A stretch of DNA of 15,435 bases, from the NCBI GenBank assembly GCA_902783345.1, contig CACZQI010000068.1, forward strand, positions 1-15,435, given 5' to 3'. The notes below the pieces were generated by a model that saw only the letters and a list, made by a program, of their open reading frames with translations, had not been told where the DNA came from and made no database searches. Positions 7,794 through 13,042 of this stretch are shown piece by piece. The translations under genes and the position numbers were made by a program. How positions within the stretch are numbered: the first letter of the stretch is position 1; each line of letters starts with the position of its first letter. This DNA comes from an uncultured Erysipelotrichaceae bacterium. Its GTDB lineage: Bacteria; Bacillota_I; Bacilli_A; RF39; UBA660.

Positions 7794-9080
7794 ATGAAAC
7801 TAACCAAGGATTATATAACTAAAATATCTAGATTAAAAAATGAACCAGATTGGATGCTAGAATTTCGTTTAAAGTCATATGAAAAGTTTTTAGAACTAGA
7901 TAATCCTGATTTTGGGCCTAAAATAGATATTGATTTTGATAAAATTAATTATTATAAAAAAATTGGGAATTTAACTGATAATTGGGATGAAGTTGATCCT
8001 GATATTAAAAAAACTTTTAATGATTTAGGTGTTATTCATGCTGAAAAAAGTTATTTATGTGGTGTATCTAATCAACTTGAAAGTGAAGTATTTTATCATA
8101 ATATGAAAAATGATAATGGCGTAATATTTTTATCTAGTGATGAAGCTTTACAAAAATATCCCGAACTATTTAAAGAATATTTTAATTCGTTAGTAAAATA
8201 TGATGAAAATAAATATACAGCTTTAAATGGTTGTATATGGAGTGGTGGTTCATTTATCTATATTCCTAAAGGTGTTAAGTTAGATAGACCACTTCAAAGT
8301 TATTTTAGAATTAATTCTACTACTATGGGACAGTTTGAACGAACAATTATTATTGTAGATGAAGAAGCTGAACTTAGTTATATTGAAGGATGTACGGCTA
8401 CATCAACATCAGAAAATTCTCTTCATGCTGGAGTAGTTGAAATATTTGTAAAAAAGGGTGCTAGTTGTAAATATAGTACTATTCAAAATTGGAGCACGGA
8501 TGTTTATAATTTAGTAACTAAAAGAGCTATTGTAGAAGATAATGGTTATATGCAGTGGGTTGATGGTAATTTAGGTAGTGGAACAACTATGAAATATCCA
8601 TCATGCATTTTAAAAGGTGATAATGCTCATGGCAATTCGGTATCAATTGCGTATGCTAAAAATAGTCAGTATTTAGATGCTGGTGCTAAAATGATTCATT
8701 TGGGTAAAAATACTAAAAGTAATATTTTATCTAAATCTATTGCCGAAAATGGTGGCACAGCTAATTATCGTGGTACTGTTAAAATAAGTTCATCTGCAAT
8801 AGGTAGTGAAGCAATTATTAAATGTGATACTATTTTAATGGATGATATATCTAGAAGTGATACGATTCCGAAAAATATTGTTTTAAATAGTGAAAGCACT
8901 CTAGAACATGAAGCAACTATTTCAAAGGTTAGTGCTGAAAAACTATTTTATTTAATGAGTAAAGGTTTAACTGAAGAGTCTGCTAAAGAACTAATTATTT
9001 TAGGATTTATTTCTGATTTTAAGAAAGAACTTCCTTTAGAATATGCTGTTGAACTTAATAGATTATTAAAAAATACTTAA
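7794..9080 (+). CDS. sufB: Fe-S cluster assembly scaffold protein SufB
   Basis: SufB is a core subunit of the SufBC2D complex, which builds iron-sulfur clusters in the cytoplasm. The family signature runs through the whole protein: EPDWMLEFRLKSYEKF, FNDLGVIHAEKSYLCGVSNQ, ESEVFYHNMK, WSGGSFIYIPKGVKLDRPLQ, GQFERTIIIVDEEAELSYIE and DAGAKMIHLG. The cluster-related Cys (CDTILMDD, E. coli C405) and the following LEHEATISKVS are kept. Starts in frame are GTG 7785, ATG 7788 and ATG 7794; AAGTGAT before 7794 resembles the ribosome sites used elsewhere here and the family aligns from KLTKDYITKISR, so 7794 is chosen (428 aa). About 30 N-terminal residues present in normal SufB (about 465 aa) are missing. 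No sufC, sufD, sufS or sufU adjoins it. Confidence 0.93.
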   Translation: MKLTKDYITKISRLKNEPDWMLEFRLKSYEKFLELDNPDFGPKIDIDFDKINYYKKIGNLTDNWDEVDPDIKKTFNDLGVIHAEKSYLCGVSNQLESEVFYHNMKNDNGVIFLSSDEALQKYPELFKEYFNSLVKYDENKYTALNGCIWSGGSFIYIPKGVKLDRPLQSYFRINSTTMGQFERTIIIVDEEAELSYIEGCTATSTSENSLHAGVVEIFVKKGASCKYSTIQNWSTDVYNLVTKRAIVEDNGYMQWVDGNLGSGTTMKYPSCILKGDNAHGNSVSIAYAKNSQYLDAGAKMIHLGKNTKSNILSKSIAENGGTANYRGTVKISSSAIGSEAIIKCDTILMDDISRSDTIPKNIVLNSESTLEHEATISKVSAEKLFYLMSKGLTEESAKELIILGFISDFKKELPLEYAVELNRLLKNT

Positions 9081-9125
9081 AAAAGTGTCAAATATGTGTA
9101 AAATTTGCATTTCTATATGATTTTT

Positions 9126-9157
9126 AAAATCTGTATGTTTTTTCATACAGATTTTTT
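9126..9157 (+). terminator. Strong terminator after sufB
   Basis: AAAATCTGTATG (9126-9137), a T6 loop and CATACAGATTTT (9144-9155) form a perfect 12-bp stem followed by T. The A-run on the other side would let it also work on the minus strand. Confidence 0.85.
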
Positions 9158-9232
9158 AAATTTGCACGAAAAATGATATCAATTTTAAAAATTTGTATGA
9201 AATTTGATACAAATATTAAAAATTGCAAATTT
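9158..9232. repeat. Nested inverted repeats upstream of ssb
   Basis: AAATTTGCA (9158-9166) and TGCAAATTT (9224-9232) are a perfect 9-bp inverted repeat. It encloses a second one, ATTTGTAT (9191-9198) and ATACAAAT (9207-9214). A further copy of AAATTTGCA lies before the terminator at 9101-9109. The 200-nt gap between sufB and ssb carries no credible ORF. The dyads could be operator sites for ssb control or a structured leader. No DnaA-box cluster is present. Confidence 0.5.
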
Positions 9233-9251
9233 CCCTTTGAAGCATTAATTT
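9223..9251 (+). promoter_or_regulatory. Possible ssb promoter
   Basis: TTGCAA (9223-9228), 17 bp and TAATTT (9246-9251). The -35 lies within the inverted repeat arm at 9224-9232, which would let a dyad-binding regulator block it. The -10 is weak, so this is tentative. Confidence 0.35.
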
Positions 9252-9280
9252 GATATGGTGAAAAAGAAAGGAGGTTTTGT

Positions 9281-9634
9281 ATGTATAACTTAACACAATT
9301 AATTGGTCGCTTAACTGCTAATCCCGAAATAGTTGAGACTGATACTGGTAAAAAAGTATGTCATATAACTTTAGCAGTACAAAGAACATTTAAAAATCCT
9401 GAAGGTATTTATGAAGCAGATTTTATTAAATGTACTTTGTGGGATGCCATAGCGAAAAGAGCATGTGATTATTGTCATAAAGGTGATTTAGTTGCTGTTC
9501 GTGGTCAAATTAGAACTTCAAATTATCTTGATGCTAATGAAGAAAAAAGAAATAGTGTTGAAGTAATAGTTGATAAGTTATTATTTTTAGCAACGAAAGG
9601 AAATAATAATGAAAACCAAGAAATTACAGCATAA
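9281..9634 (+). CDS. ssb: Single-stranded DNA-binding protein (short SSB)
   Basis: This 117-aa OB-fold protein binds and protects single-stranded DNA in replication and repair, usually as a tetramer. The start MYNLTQLIGRLTANPEI and the core VCHITLAVQRTF, ADFIKCTLWDAIAKRACDYC and KGDLVAVRGQIRT are typical. It stops soon after the OB fold (ending NENQEITA) and lacks the flexible linker and acidic DDIPF-type tip that recruits partner proteins in standard SSBs. In that it resembles the short B. subtilis SsbB. It also stands outside the usual rpsF-ssb-rpsR operon. AAAGGAGG (9267-9274) with 6-nt spacing gives a strong ribosome site. It may be an accessory SSB; another, full-length one probably exists elsewhere. 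Confidence 0.9.
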   Translation: MYNLTQLIGRLTANPEIVETDTGKKVCHITLAVQRTFKNPEGIYEADFIKCTLWDAIAKRACDYCHKGDLVAVRGQIRTSNYLDANEEKRNSVEVIVDKLLFLATKGNNNENQEITA

Positions 9635-9670
9635 TTCTATATTAAAATCATATAGTTTAATGGTGATATT

Positions 9671-10435
9671 GTGAAAAAATTAAAGTATTTATCTTTTGCC
9701 GTTTTTTTAGTCTTTAGTTTTTATTTAACTGATAAAATTATGATCTATATTGATAATCAAAGTCCACTTATGAAAGTTATTGAAAGTGTCGAAAGTGATT
9801 ATAACGTTAAAGCCGTAAATGCCATTATTAAAGATAACACTATTATCCCGGGTTTAAAGGGTAAAGAAATTAATAGACATAAATCACTATTAAAAATGGA
9901 AGAATTTGGATCATTTAATGAAACTTATTTAGTGTACAATATGGTAGATCCATCTATTAGTTTAAAAGATAATAAAGATAAAATAATTATTCGTGGTAAT
10001 GATTCTAAAAGAGAAATATCTTTAATTTTAGAAAAAAATCCGCTTTTAGAAGATTATTTAAATGAGAATAATATTAAATATAATTATTTAGCTAAATTAA
10101 ATTCTAATTTATCATTAGATAGAGAATATATTAATGCAGAAAGTGATGAGAAAAAATTTTCTGATTTAGATGCTATATTAAATAAAAATTCTTTAAATAA
10201 AAATATTTGTTTTGTAAACTATTCCAACCCAAACTCCTGTCAAAAGAAGAAATACTATTTAGTTAGGCCTTCAATAGATAGCAATAATAAACAATATATT
10301 CTTGAAAAAATAAATAGTGGAGATATTATTTTAATTAATAAAAATACTTCTTTAGAAACTTTAAAACTAATATTAAGTGAAATTAAAAAACTAGATTTAA
10401 ATATTGTATATTTAAGTACATTAATAAGTGAATAG
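9671..10435 (+). CDS. Membrane-anchored polysaccharide-deacetylase-like protein, probably catalytically dead
   Basis: This 254-aa protein has an N-terminal signal anchor (about residues 5-24) and would face outside. Residues about 50-110 (NTIIPGLKGKEIN, then IIIRGN) look like the domain that precedes NodB-type deacetylase domains in some Gram-positive proteins. The C-terminus (SGDIILINKNTSLETLKLIL, then LDLNIVYLSTLISE) resembles the end of a NodB fold, where a segment like GSIILLH precedes a final strand and a helix. The catalytic Asp-Asp and His-x3-His metal motifs of active deacetylases are not found. Assignment is by motif memory and is moderate. The GTG start is preceded by GGTGAT; it follows ssb by 36 nt and may share its transcript. 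Confidence 0.45.
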   Translation: MKKLKYLSFAVFLVFSFYLTDKIMIYIDNQSPLMKVIESVESDYNVKAVNAIIKDNTIIPGLKGKEINRHKSLLKMEEFGSFNETYLVYNMVDPSISLKDNKDKIIIRGNDSKREISLILEKNPLLEDYLNENNIKYNYLAKLNSNLSLDREYINAESDEKKFSDLDAILNKNSLNKNICFVNYSNPNSCQKKKYYLVRPSIDSNNKQYILEKINSGDIILINKNTSLETLKLILSEIKKLDLNIVYLSTLISE

Positions 10436-10455
10436 GGCTTTCAAAAGCTCTTTTT
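10434..10455 (+). terminator. Terminator after the deacetylase-like gene
   Basis: AGGGCTTT (10434-10441) pairs with AAAGCTCT (10444-10451), including one G-U pair, and runs into T5. It overlaps the stop codon and shields the downstream small-RNA locus from read-through. Confidence 0.75.
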
Positions 10456-10464
10456 ACTTTATAC

Positions 10465-10493
10465 TTGATTTATAATAATACTTTTGATATAAT
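10465..10493 (+). promoter_or_regulatory. Promoter of the plus-strand small RNA
   Basis: TTGATT (10465-10470), exactly 17 bp, then a perfect TATAAT (10488-10493) with TGA before it (extended -10). No gene follows in this direction for almost 400 nt, so it must drive a non-coding RNA. The segment CTTTTGATATAATGAAT recurs in the opposing promoter at 10779-10807. Confidence 0.75.
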
Positions 10494-10516
10494 GAATATG
10501 CAAAGAAAATTTGCAT

Positions 10517-10557
10517 AAAATAAAAAGGAAACATTTCAGTTTTGCTATGCTGAATGT
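10517..10557 (-). terminator. Likely terminator of the toxin mRNA
   Basis: Read on the minus strand, ACATTCAG and CTGAAATGT form a stem with one bulge, followed by TTCCTTTTTATTTT. It lies about 50-90 nt past the peptide's stop codon and ends an mRNA of about 250 nt. The bulge lowers confidence. Confidence 0.5.
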
Positions 10558-10574
10558 CTACCTATATGACAGGC

Positions 10575-10623
10575 GACATTTAGTCTTATAACTTATGCTA
10601 TAAGGCTAGATGTCTATTTTTAT
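10575..10623 (+). terminator. Terminator of the plus-strand small RNA
   Basis: GACATTTAGTCTTATA (10575-10590) pairs with TATAAGGCTAGATGTC (10599-10614) over 16 bp when read as plus-strand RNA, with two wobble pairs. TATTTTTAT follows. Read from the minus strand, the two wobbles become A-C mismatches, so the stem is built for the plus-strand RNA. Confidence 0.75.
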
Positions 10624-10704
10624 TACAAGAACTAATATAGTTAACGTAATAATTATTTCGATTATGTATTTAAAAAGTTTTAATATATAAACTCTTTTAT
10701 TCAC
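10606..10704 (-). CDS. Small hydrophobic peptide, candidate type I toxin (32 aa)
   Basis: The minus strand carries AAAGGAGG (10714-10721) nine nt before a GTG that opens 32 codons and ends in TAG. The peptide begins MNKRVYILKLFKYIIE, continues with an uninterrupted aliphatic segment IIITLTILVLVI and ends KIDI. That is one membrane-spanning helix with a basic N-terminus, the usual design of membrane-acting type I toxins and holin-like peptides. It has its own promoter (10779-10807), a leader of about 68 nt and an antisense RNA overlapping its 3' end. The sequence does not match Fst, TxpA or BsrG as I remember them, so it would be a new family. A small membrane regulator is the main alternative. 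Confidence 0.6.
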   Translation of the reverse strand: MNKRVYILKLFKYIIEIIITLTILVLVIKIDI

Positions 10705-10719
10705 AGAACCAAACCTCCT

Positions 10720-10738
10720 TTTACTTAAGGGAAGTAAA
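10720..10738 (-). promoter_or_regulatory. Leader hairpin next to the toxin ribosome binding site
   Basis: TTTACTT (10720-10726) and AAGTAAA (10732-10738) form a 7-bp hairpin in the toxin mRNA leader, whose 3' arm runs into the first bases of the AAAGGAGG site. The loop bases CCCTT could instead pair with AAAGG of that site. Upstream, 10739-10761 is markedly richer in G and C than its surroundings, suggesting a structured leader. Confidence 0.45.
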
Positions 10739-10778
10739 CGAAGGCAGACACCCAGCAACTGAATTATTTCATAAATTC

Positions 10779-10807
10779 ATTATATCAAAAGAAAATAATT
10801 ATATCAA
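10779..10807 (-). promoter_or_regulatory. Promoter of the toxin mRNA
   Basis: On the minus strand: TTGATA (complement of 10802-10807), exactly 17 bp, then TATAAT (complement of 10779-10784) preceded by TGA. Start near 10772. It faces the promoter at 10465-10493, so the two transcripts converge. Confidence 0.75.
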
Positions 10808-10842
10808 TAAAATACTTTCTATTTGATTAATTTTATTAAATA

Positions 10843-10870
10843 GATTATTCATTATATTTTTACATATAAT
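10843..10870 (+). promoter_or_regulatory. yunB promoter, possibly sigma-E type
   Basis: CATATAAT (10863-10870) ends only 5 nt before the yunB ATG. It contains a perfect TATAAT but also fits the mother-cell sigma-E -10 (CATACAnT) with one mismatch. GATTATT (10843-10849), 13 bp upstream, is close to the sigma-E -35 (kmATATT). A vegetative -35 is not evident. YunB is a sigma-E gene in B. subtilis (established knowledge). Confidence 0.45.
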
Positions 10871-10875
10871 TTAAT

Positions 10876-11583
10876 ATGAAAAGGTTTAAGATAAAAAATC
10901 ATTATAAATTAAAAAATATTATTATCATAATATTAATAATTATCTTTTTTACTACTTCATGTATGCTTACTATTATTGGTCGTAAAGTTTCTGATAACAT
11001 TTATTATATTAGTAGAAATATAGTTAATACCATAACTACTAATACTGTTAATAATTATATTCGAATAGATTTATTTAAAAAGTATAATATTAATGATTTA
11101 ATTATCATAAATTATCAAGATAAAAAGATAGTTAATGTAGATTATAATTTAGAAAATGCTTATGAAATATTAATTGATATTAAGAAAAATATAATTGAAA
11201 ATATTGGTAGTAGTATAAGTGCATATTATAATTATGAATATCTCATAAATAATAATAGAGTAATTATTGAAATGCCATTTTATAACTATACTGACAATCC
11301 TTTAATTGCTAATCTAGGGCCTAAAATTAAAGTAGGTCTATCAATGGTAAGACTTATTGATGGTAGTGTTAAAACCAAAATAAAAACTTATGGCATAAAT
11401 TCATTATTAGTTGAATTATATGTAACATTTACCATAACTAGCGCCATAGTAGTCCCTTATGAAAAAGAGGCTGATACTGTAAATACTTATGAAGTTTTAA
11501 TTTCATCAAAAGTAATCCAAGGAGAAATACCTAGTTTTTATAATGGACTTTTAGAAAATAAAAGTGAATTAATTACTGCTTAG
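10876..11583 (+). CDS. yunB: Sporulation protein YunB
   Basis: This 235-aa protein has one N-terminal membrane segment (about residues 14-34, NIIIIILIIIFFTTSCMLTI) and an external domain. The C-terminal half matches YunB: NLGPKIKVGLSMVRLIDGSV, KTYGINSLLVELYVTFTI, and IPSFYNGLLENKS near the end. YunB is made in the mother cell during spore formation in B. subtilis and is needed for proper sporulation; its biochemical role is unknown. No ribosome binding site precedes ATG 10876 and the -10 element ends 5 nt before it, so the mRNA may be leaderless. yunB and the downstream yutD match the order of the B. subtilis yun/yut region. Confidence 0.85.
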   Translation: MKRFKIKNHYKLKNIIIIILIIIFFTTSCMLTIIGRKVSDNIYYISRNIVNTITTNTVNNYIRIDLFKKYNINDLIIINYQDKKIVNVDYNLENAYEILIDIKKNIIENIGSSISAYYNYEYLINNNRVIIEMPFYNYTDNPLIANLGPKIKVGLSMVRLIDGSVKTKIKTYGINSLLVELYVTFTITSAIVVPYEKEADTVNTYEVLISSKVIQGEIPSFYNGLLENKSELITA

Positions 11584-11606
11584 TTATAGAATTATTTTTA
11601 GGATTA

Positions 11607-11615
11607 TGATATGAT
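11607..11615 (+). promoter_or_regulatory. Extended -10 promoter for the tail-anchored protein and yutD
   Basis: TGA-TATGAT (11607-11615) is an extended -10; GATAAT at 11613-11618 is an alternative. No convincing -35 is seen. Start near 11622, about 20 nt before ATG 11643, with GTAGGTG as ribosome site. Confidence 0.45.
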
Positions 11616-11642
11616 AATAGATAGTAAGAAAGTAGGTGTTTT

Positions 11643-12419
11643 ATGAATATTTTTGTTAATGATGCAATAAATAATGGAATAAATGCCTATATTTCTAAAA
11701 GTAAAAATCAAAAGATTGTTTTATCTCATATCTTTGAATTAAGAATAATTGAGTTTTTAATTATGCTTTATGGTGAAATAAATATTATGAATCCATATAA
11801 ATTAAAAGATGCAGATAGTTTAAAAAATAATTTAATGGTTTATGGTGGTAAATCTCAAGATATCGATAAATTATTTAACTTATTAAATGAATATAATGAT
11901 TGGTTAAATAGTAGTTCAAGAGAGAAAAATAACATAGTTAAAGATATTTTTATTATTTTAAGTAATTTAGTTATTTTAAAAAATAAAAGTGTAGTTATTA
12001 ATTCTGATGAAATGAAATATTATGAAGATTTTTTTGCTTTAAAAGAACATAAAATAGATCAAATTGTAAATATGTTAGCCTTAAATAAAGAAGAAGTACT
12101 AAATATTTGGCCTAAAGCTGTCGAAGAAAGTAAAAAAGAACCCGTTAAAGAAAAACCTTTATATTTAAGCAAAGAAAGTTATGAAAAATATGGTTTATTT
12201 ATGGATGAGGTAAAGTCTTTACCTAAAGAAAAAGTTTTAGAACTTAATAATGATATCAAAATAAGAGATGAAAAGGGCGTTACTGAAAATAAAAAGAGTG
12301 CTTGGCAATTAGTATTATCAAGTGGTAATGGTTATGTTGATGCTTTAGTATTATTTAGTATTATGTGTACTGAGATAATGTTAGGAATAATTATTACTGT
12401 TGTTATAGGGAGGTTATAA
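11643..12419 (+). CDS. Uncharacterised tail-anchored membrane protein
   Basis: This 258-aa protein is not recognised. The first 220 residues are soluble and mostly helical, with a charged, proline-containing linker at 160-175 (EESKKEPVKEKPLYL). The last 27 residues (YVDALVLFSIMCTEIMLGII, then ITVVIGRL) form a single C-terminal membrane helix, so the bulk would sit in the cytoplasm as a tail-anchored protein. AGGTG precedes ATG 11643. The stop codon abuts the yutD start, so the two are co-translated. In B. subtilis the gene between yunB and yutD (yutC, a spore lipoprotein) is unrelated in sequence. A role in sporulation or the envelope is suggested by position only. Confidence 0.7.
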   Translation: MNIFVNDAINNGINAYISKSKNQKIVLSHIFELRIIEFLIMLYGEINIMNPYKLKDADSLKNNLMVYGGKSQDIDKLFNLLNEYNDWLNSSSREKNNIVKDIFIILSNLVILKNKSVVINSDEMKYYEDFFALKEHKIDQIVNMLALNKEEVLNIWPKAVEESKKEPVKEKPLYLSKESYEKYGLFMDEVKSLPKEKVLELNNDIKIRDEKGVTENKKSAWQLVLSSGNGYVDALVLFSIMCTEIMLGIIITVVIGRL

Positions 12420-12698
12420 ATGAAAAAATATGAAATAAATGAGAAAGAATATGAATTAGTTAAAGACTTTAGAGATGGATTTGACATTGAAGAAGTAACT
12501 AATAAATTAACTGATTACTTTGATAATTATGATTATGTTGTAGGGGATTGGGCTTATGGGAAATTAAGATTAAAAGGTTTTTATGAAACAGGCAGTAAAA
12601 AATGTAAGCCTATTAATGATATTAAAATACTAGATAATTATTTAGAAAATAATTGTGCTAAAAATTGCAAGCATTTTGTAATTAAAAAAATCAATTGA
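12420..12698 (+). CDS. yutD: YutD family protein (DUF1027)
   Basis: This 92-aa cytoplasmic protein matches YutD: YELVKDFRDGFDIEEV, NYDYVVGDWAYGKLRLKGFY, then a helical part and a C-terminal CxxxC (CAKNCKHFVIKK) that ends like YutD. The function of the family is unknown, although it is widely kept in Gram-positive bacteria. GGGAGG (12408-12413) inside the previous gene gives a 6-nt spacing. Start and preceding stop are adjacent, so expression is coupled to the tail-anchored protein. The TGA stop lies inside the next promoter. Confidence 0.88.
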   Translation: MKKYEINEKEYELVKDFRDGFDIEEVTNKLTDYFDNYDYVVGDWAYGKLRLKGFYETGSKKCKPINDIKILDNYLENNCAKNCKHFVIKKIN

Positions 12699-12723
12699 TA
12701 TTAAATGCAAAGTATGTTAATAT
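12695..12723 (+). promoter_or_regulatory. Sigma-A-type promoter of the DUF1292 gene
   Basis: TTGATA (12695-12700), exactly 17 bp, then TAATAT (12718-12723) with TG at 12715-12716. The -35 overlaps the yutD stop codon. Start near 12730; the ribosome site TGAGGA follows at 12737-12742. Confidence 0.7.
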
Positions 12724-12748
12724 TTATATAGAATAGTGAGGAATTTTT

Positions 12749-13036
12749 ATGGGTACTAGTATTGAATTAAAAAAAGTAAATGGAGAAATAGTTAAAGCAG
12801 AATTAATTAGTTATTTTGAATTAGTTTCTACTGGTAAAAAATACATTTTCTATACTCAAAATGAAACAATTGAAAATGGTTTAGTTAAAATGTATGTATC
12901 TGAAATATCAAATGATACTAATACTTTAACTGGTCAAATGACTGATGAAGAATGGTCAACATTAAAATCAATTATGAAATCAATGTTAACAGGAAATGAA
13001 AATCCTAATATTAACTATTTGAAGTGGGAGGCTTAA
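12749..13036 (+). CDS. DUF1292-like (YrzB-type) protein
   Basis: This 95-aa soluble protein resembles the DUF1292/YrzB family, whose core is a short beta-rich stretch ending in a segment like YVVYTDxxxxxGEVEVYASR. Here that reads AELISYFELVSTGKKYIFYT, then ENGLVKMYVSEI. An acidic helical C-terminus follows (MTDEEWSTLKSIMKSML). Function unknown. It starts with ATG 12749 behind TGAGGA and is followed after 6 nt by the disordered protein gene, so the two form a small operon. Confidence 0.65.
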   Translation: MGTSIELKKVNGEIVKAELISYFELVSTGKKYIFYTQNETIENGLVKMYVSEISNDTNTLTGQMTDEEWSTLKSIMKSMLTGNENPNINYLKWEA

Positions 13037-13042
13037 TTAATA

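Larger units (their letters stand above)
10499..10623 (+). ncRNA. Candidate antisense antitoxin RNA
   Basis: This region is bounded by a strong promoter (10465-10493) and an intrinsic terminator (10575-10623), so it predicts an RNA of about 125 nt. A hairpin ATGCAAA / TTTGCAT (10498-10504 with 10510-10516) lies at its 5' end, and a second stem ACATTTCAG / CTGAATGT (10531-10539 with 10550-10557, one bulge) follows. The RNA is complementary to the last six codons and the 3' UTR of the minus-strand peptide mRNA. This tail-to-tail overlap is the arrangement of known type I antitoxins such as RatA and SR4. The RNA itself is inferred. Confidence 0.6.

Noticed and set aside
9101..9232. Replication origin or CRISPR array
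   Set aside because: The repeats are short, irregular and without DnaA boxes, spacers of equal length or cas genes.
10547..10591. 14-codon ORF in the plus-strand small RNA
   Set aside because: The nearest purine-rich site (10523-10528) is 18 nt before the ATG and the codons run into the terminator hairpin, so coding is unlikely.
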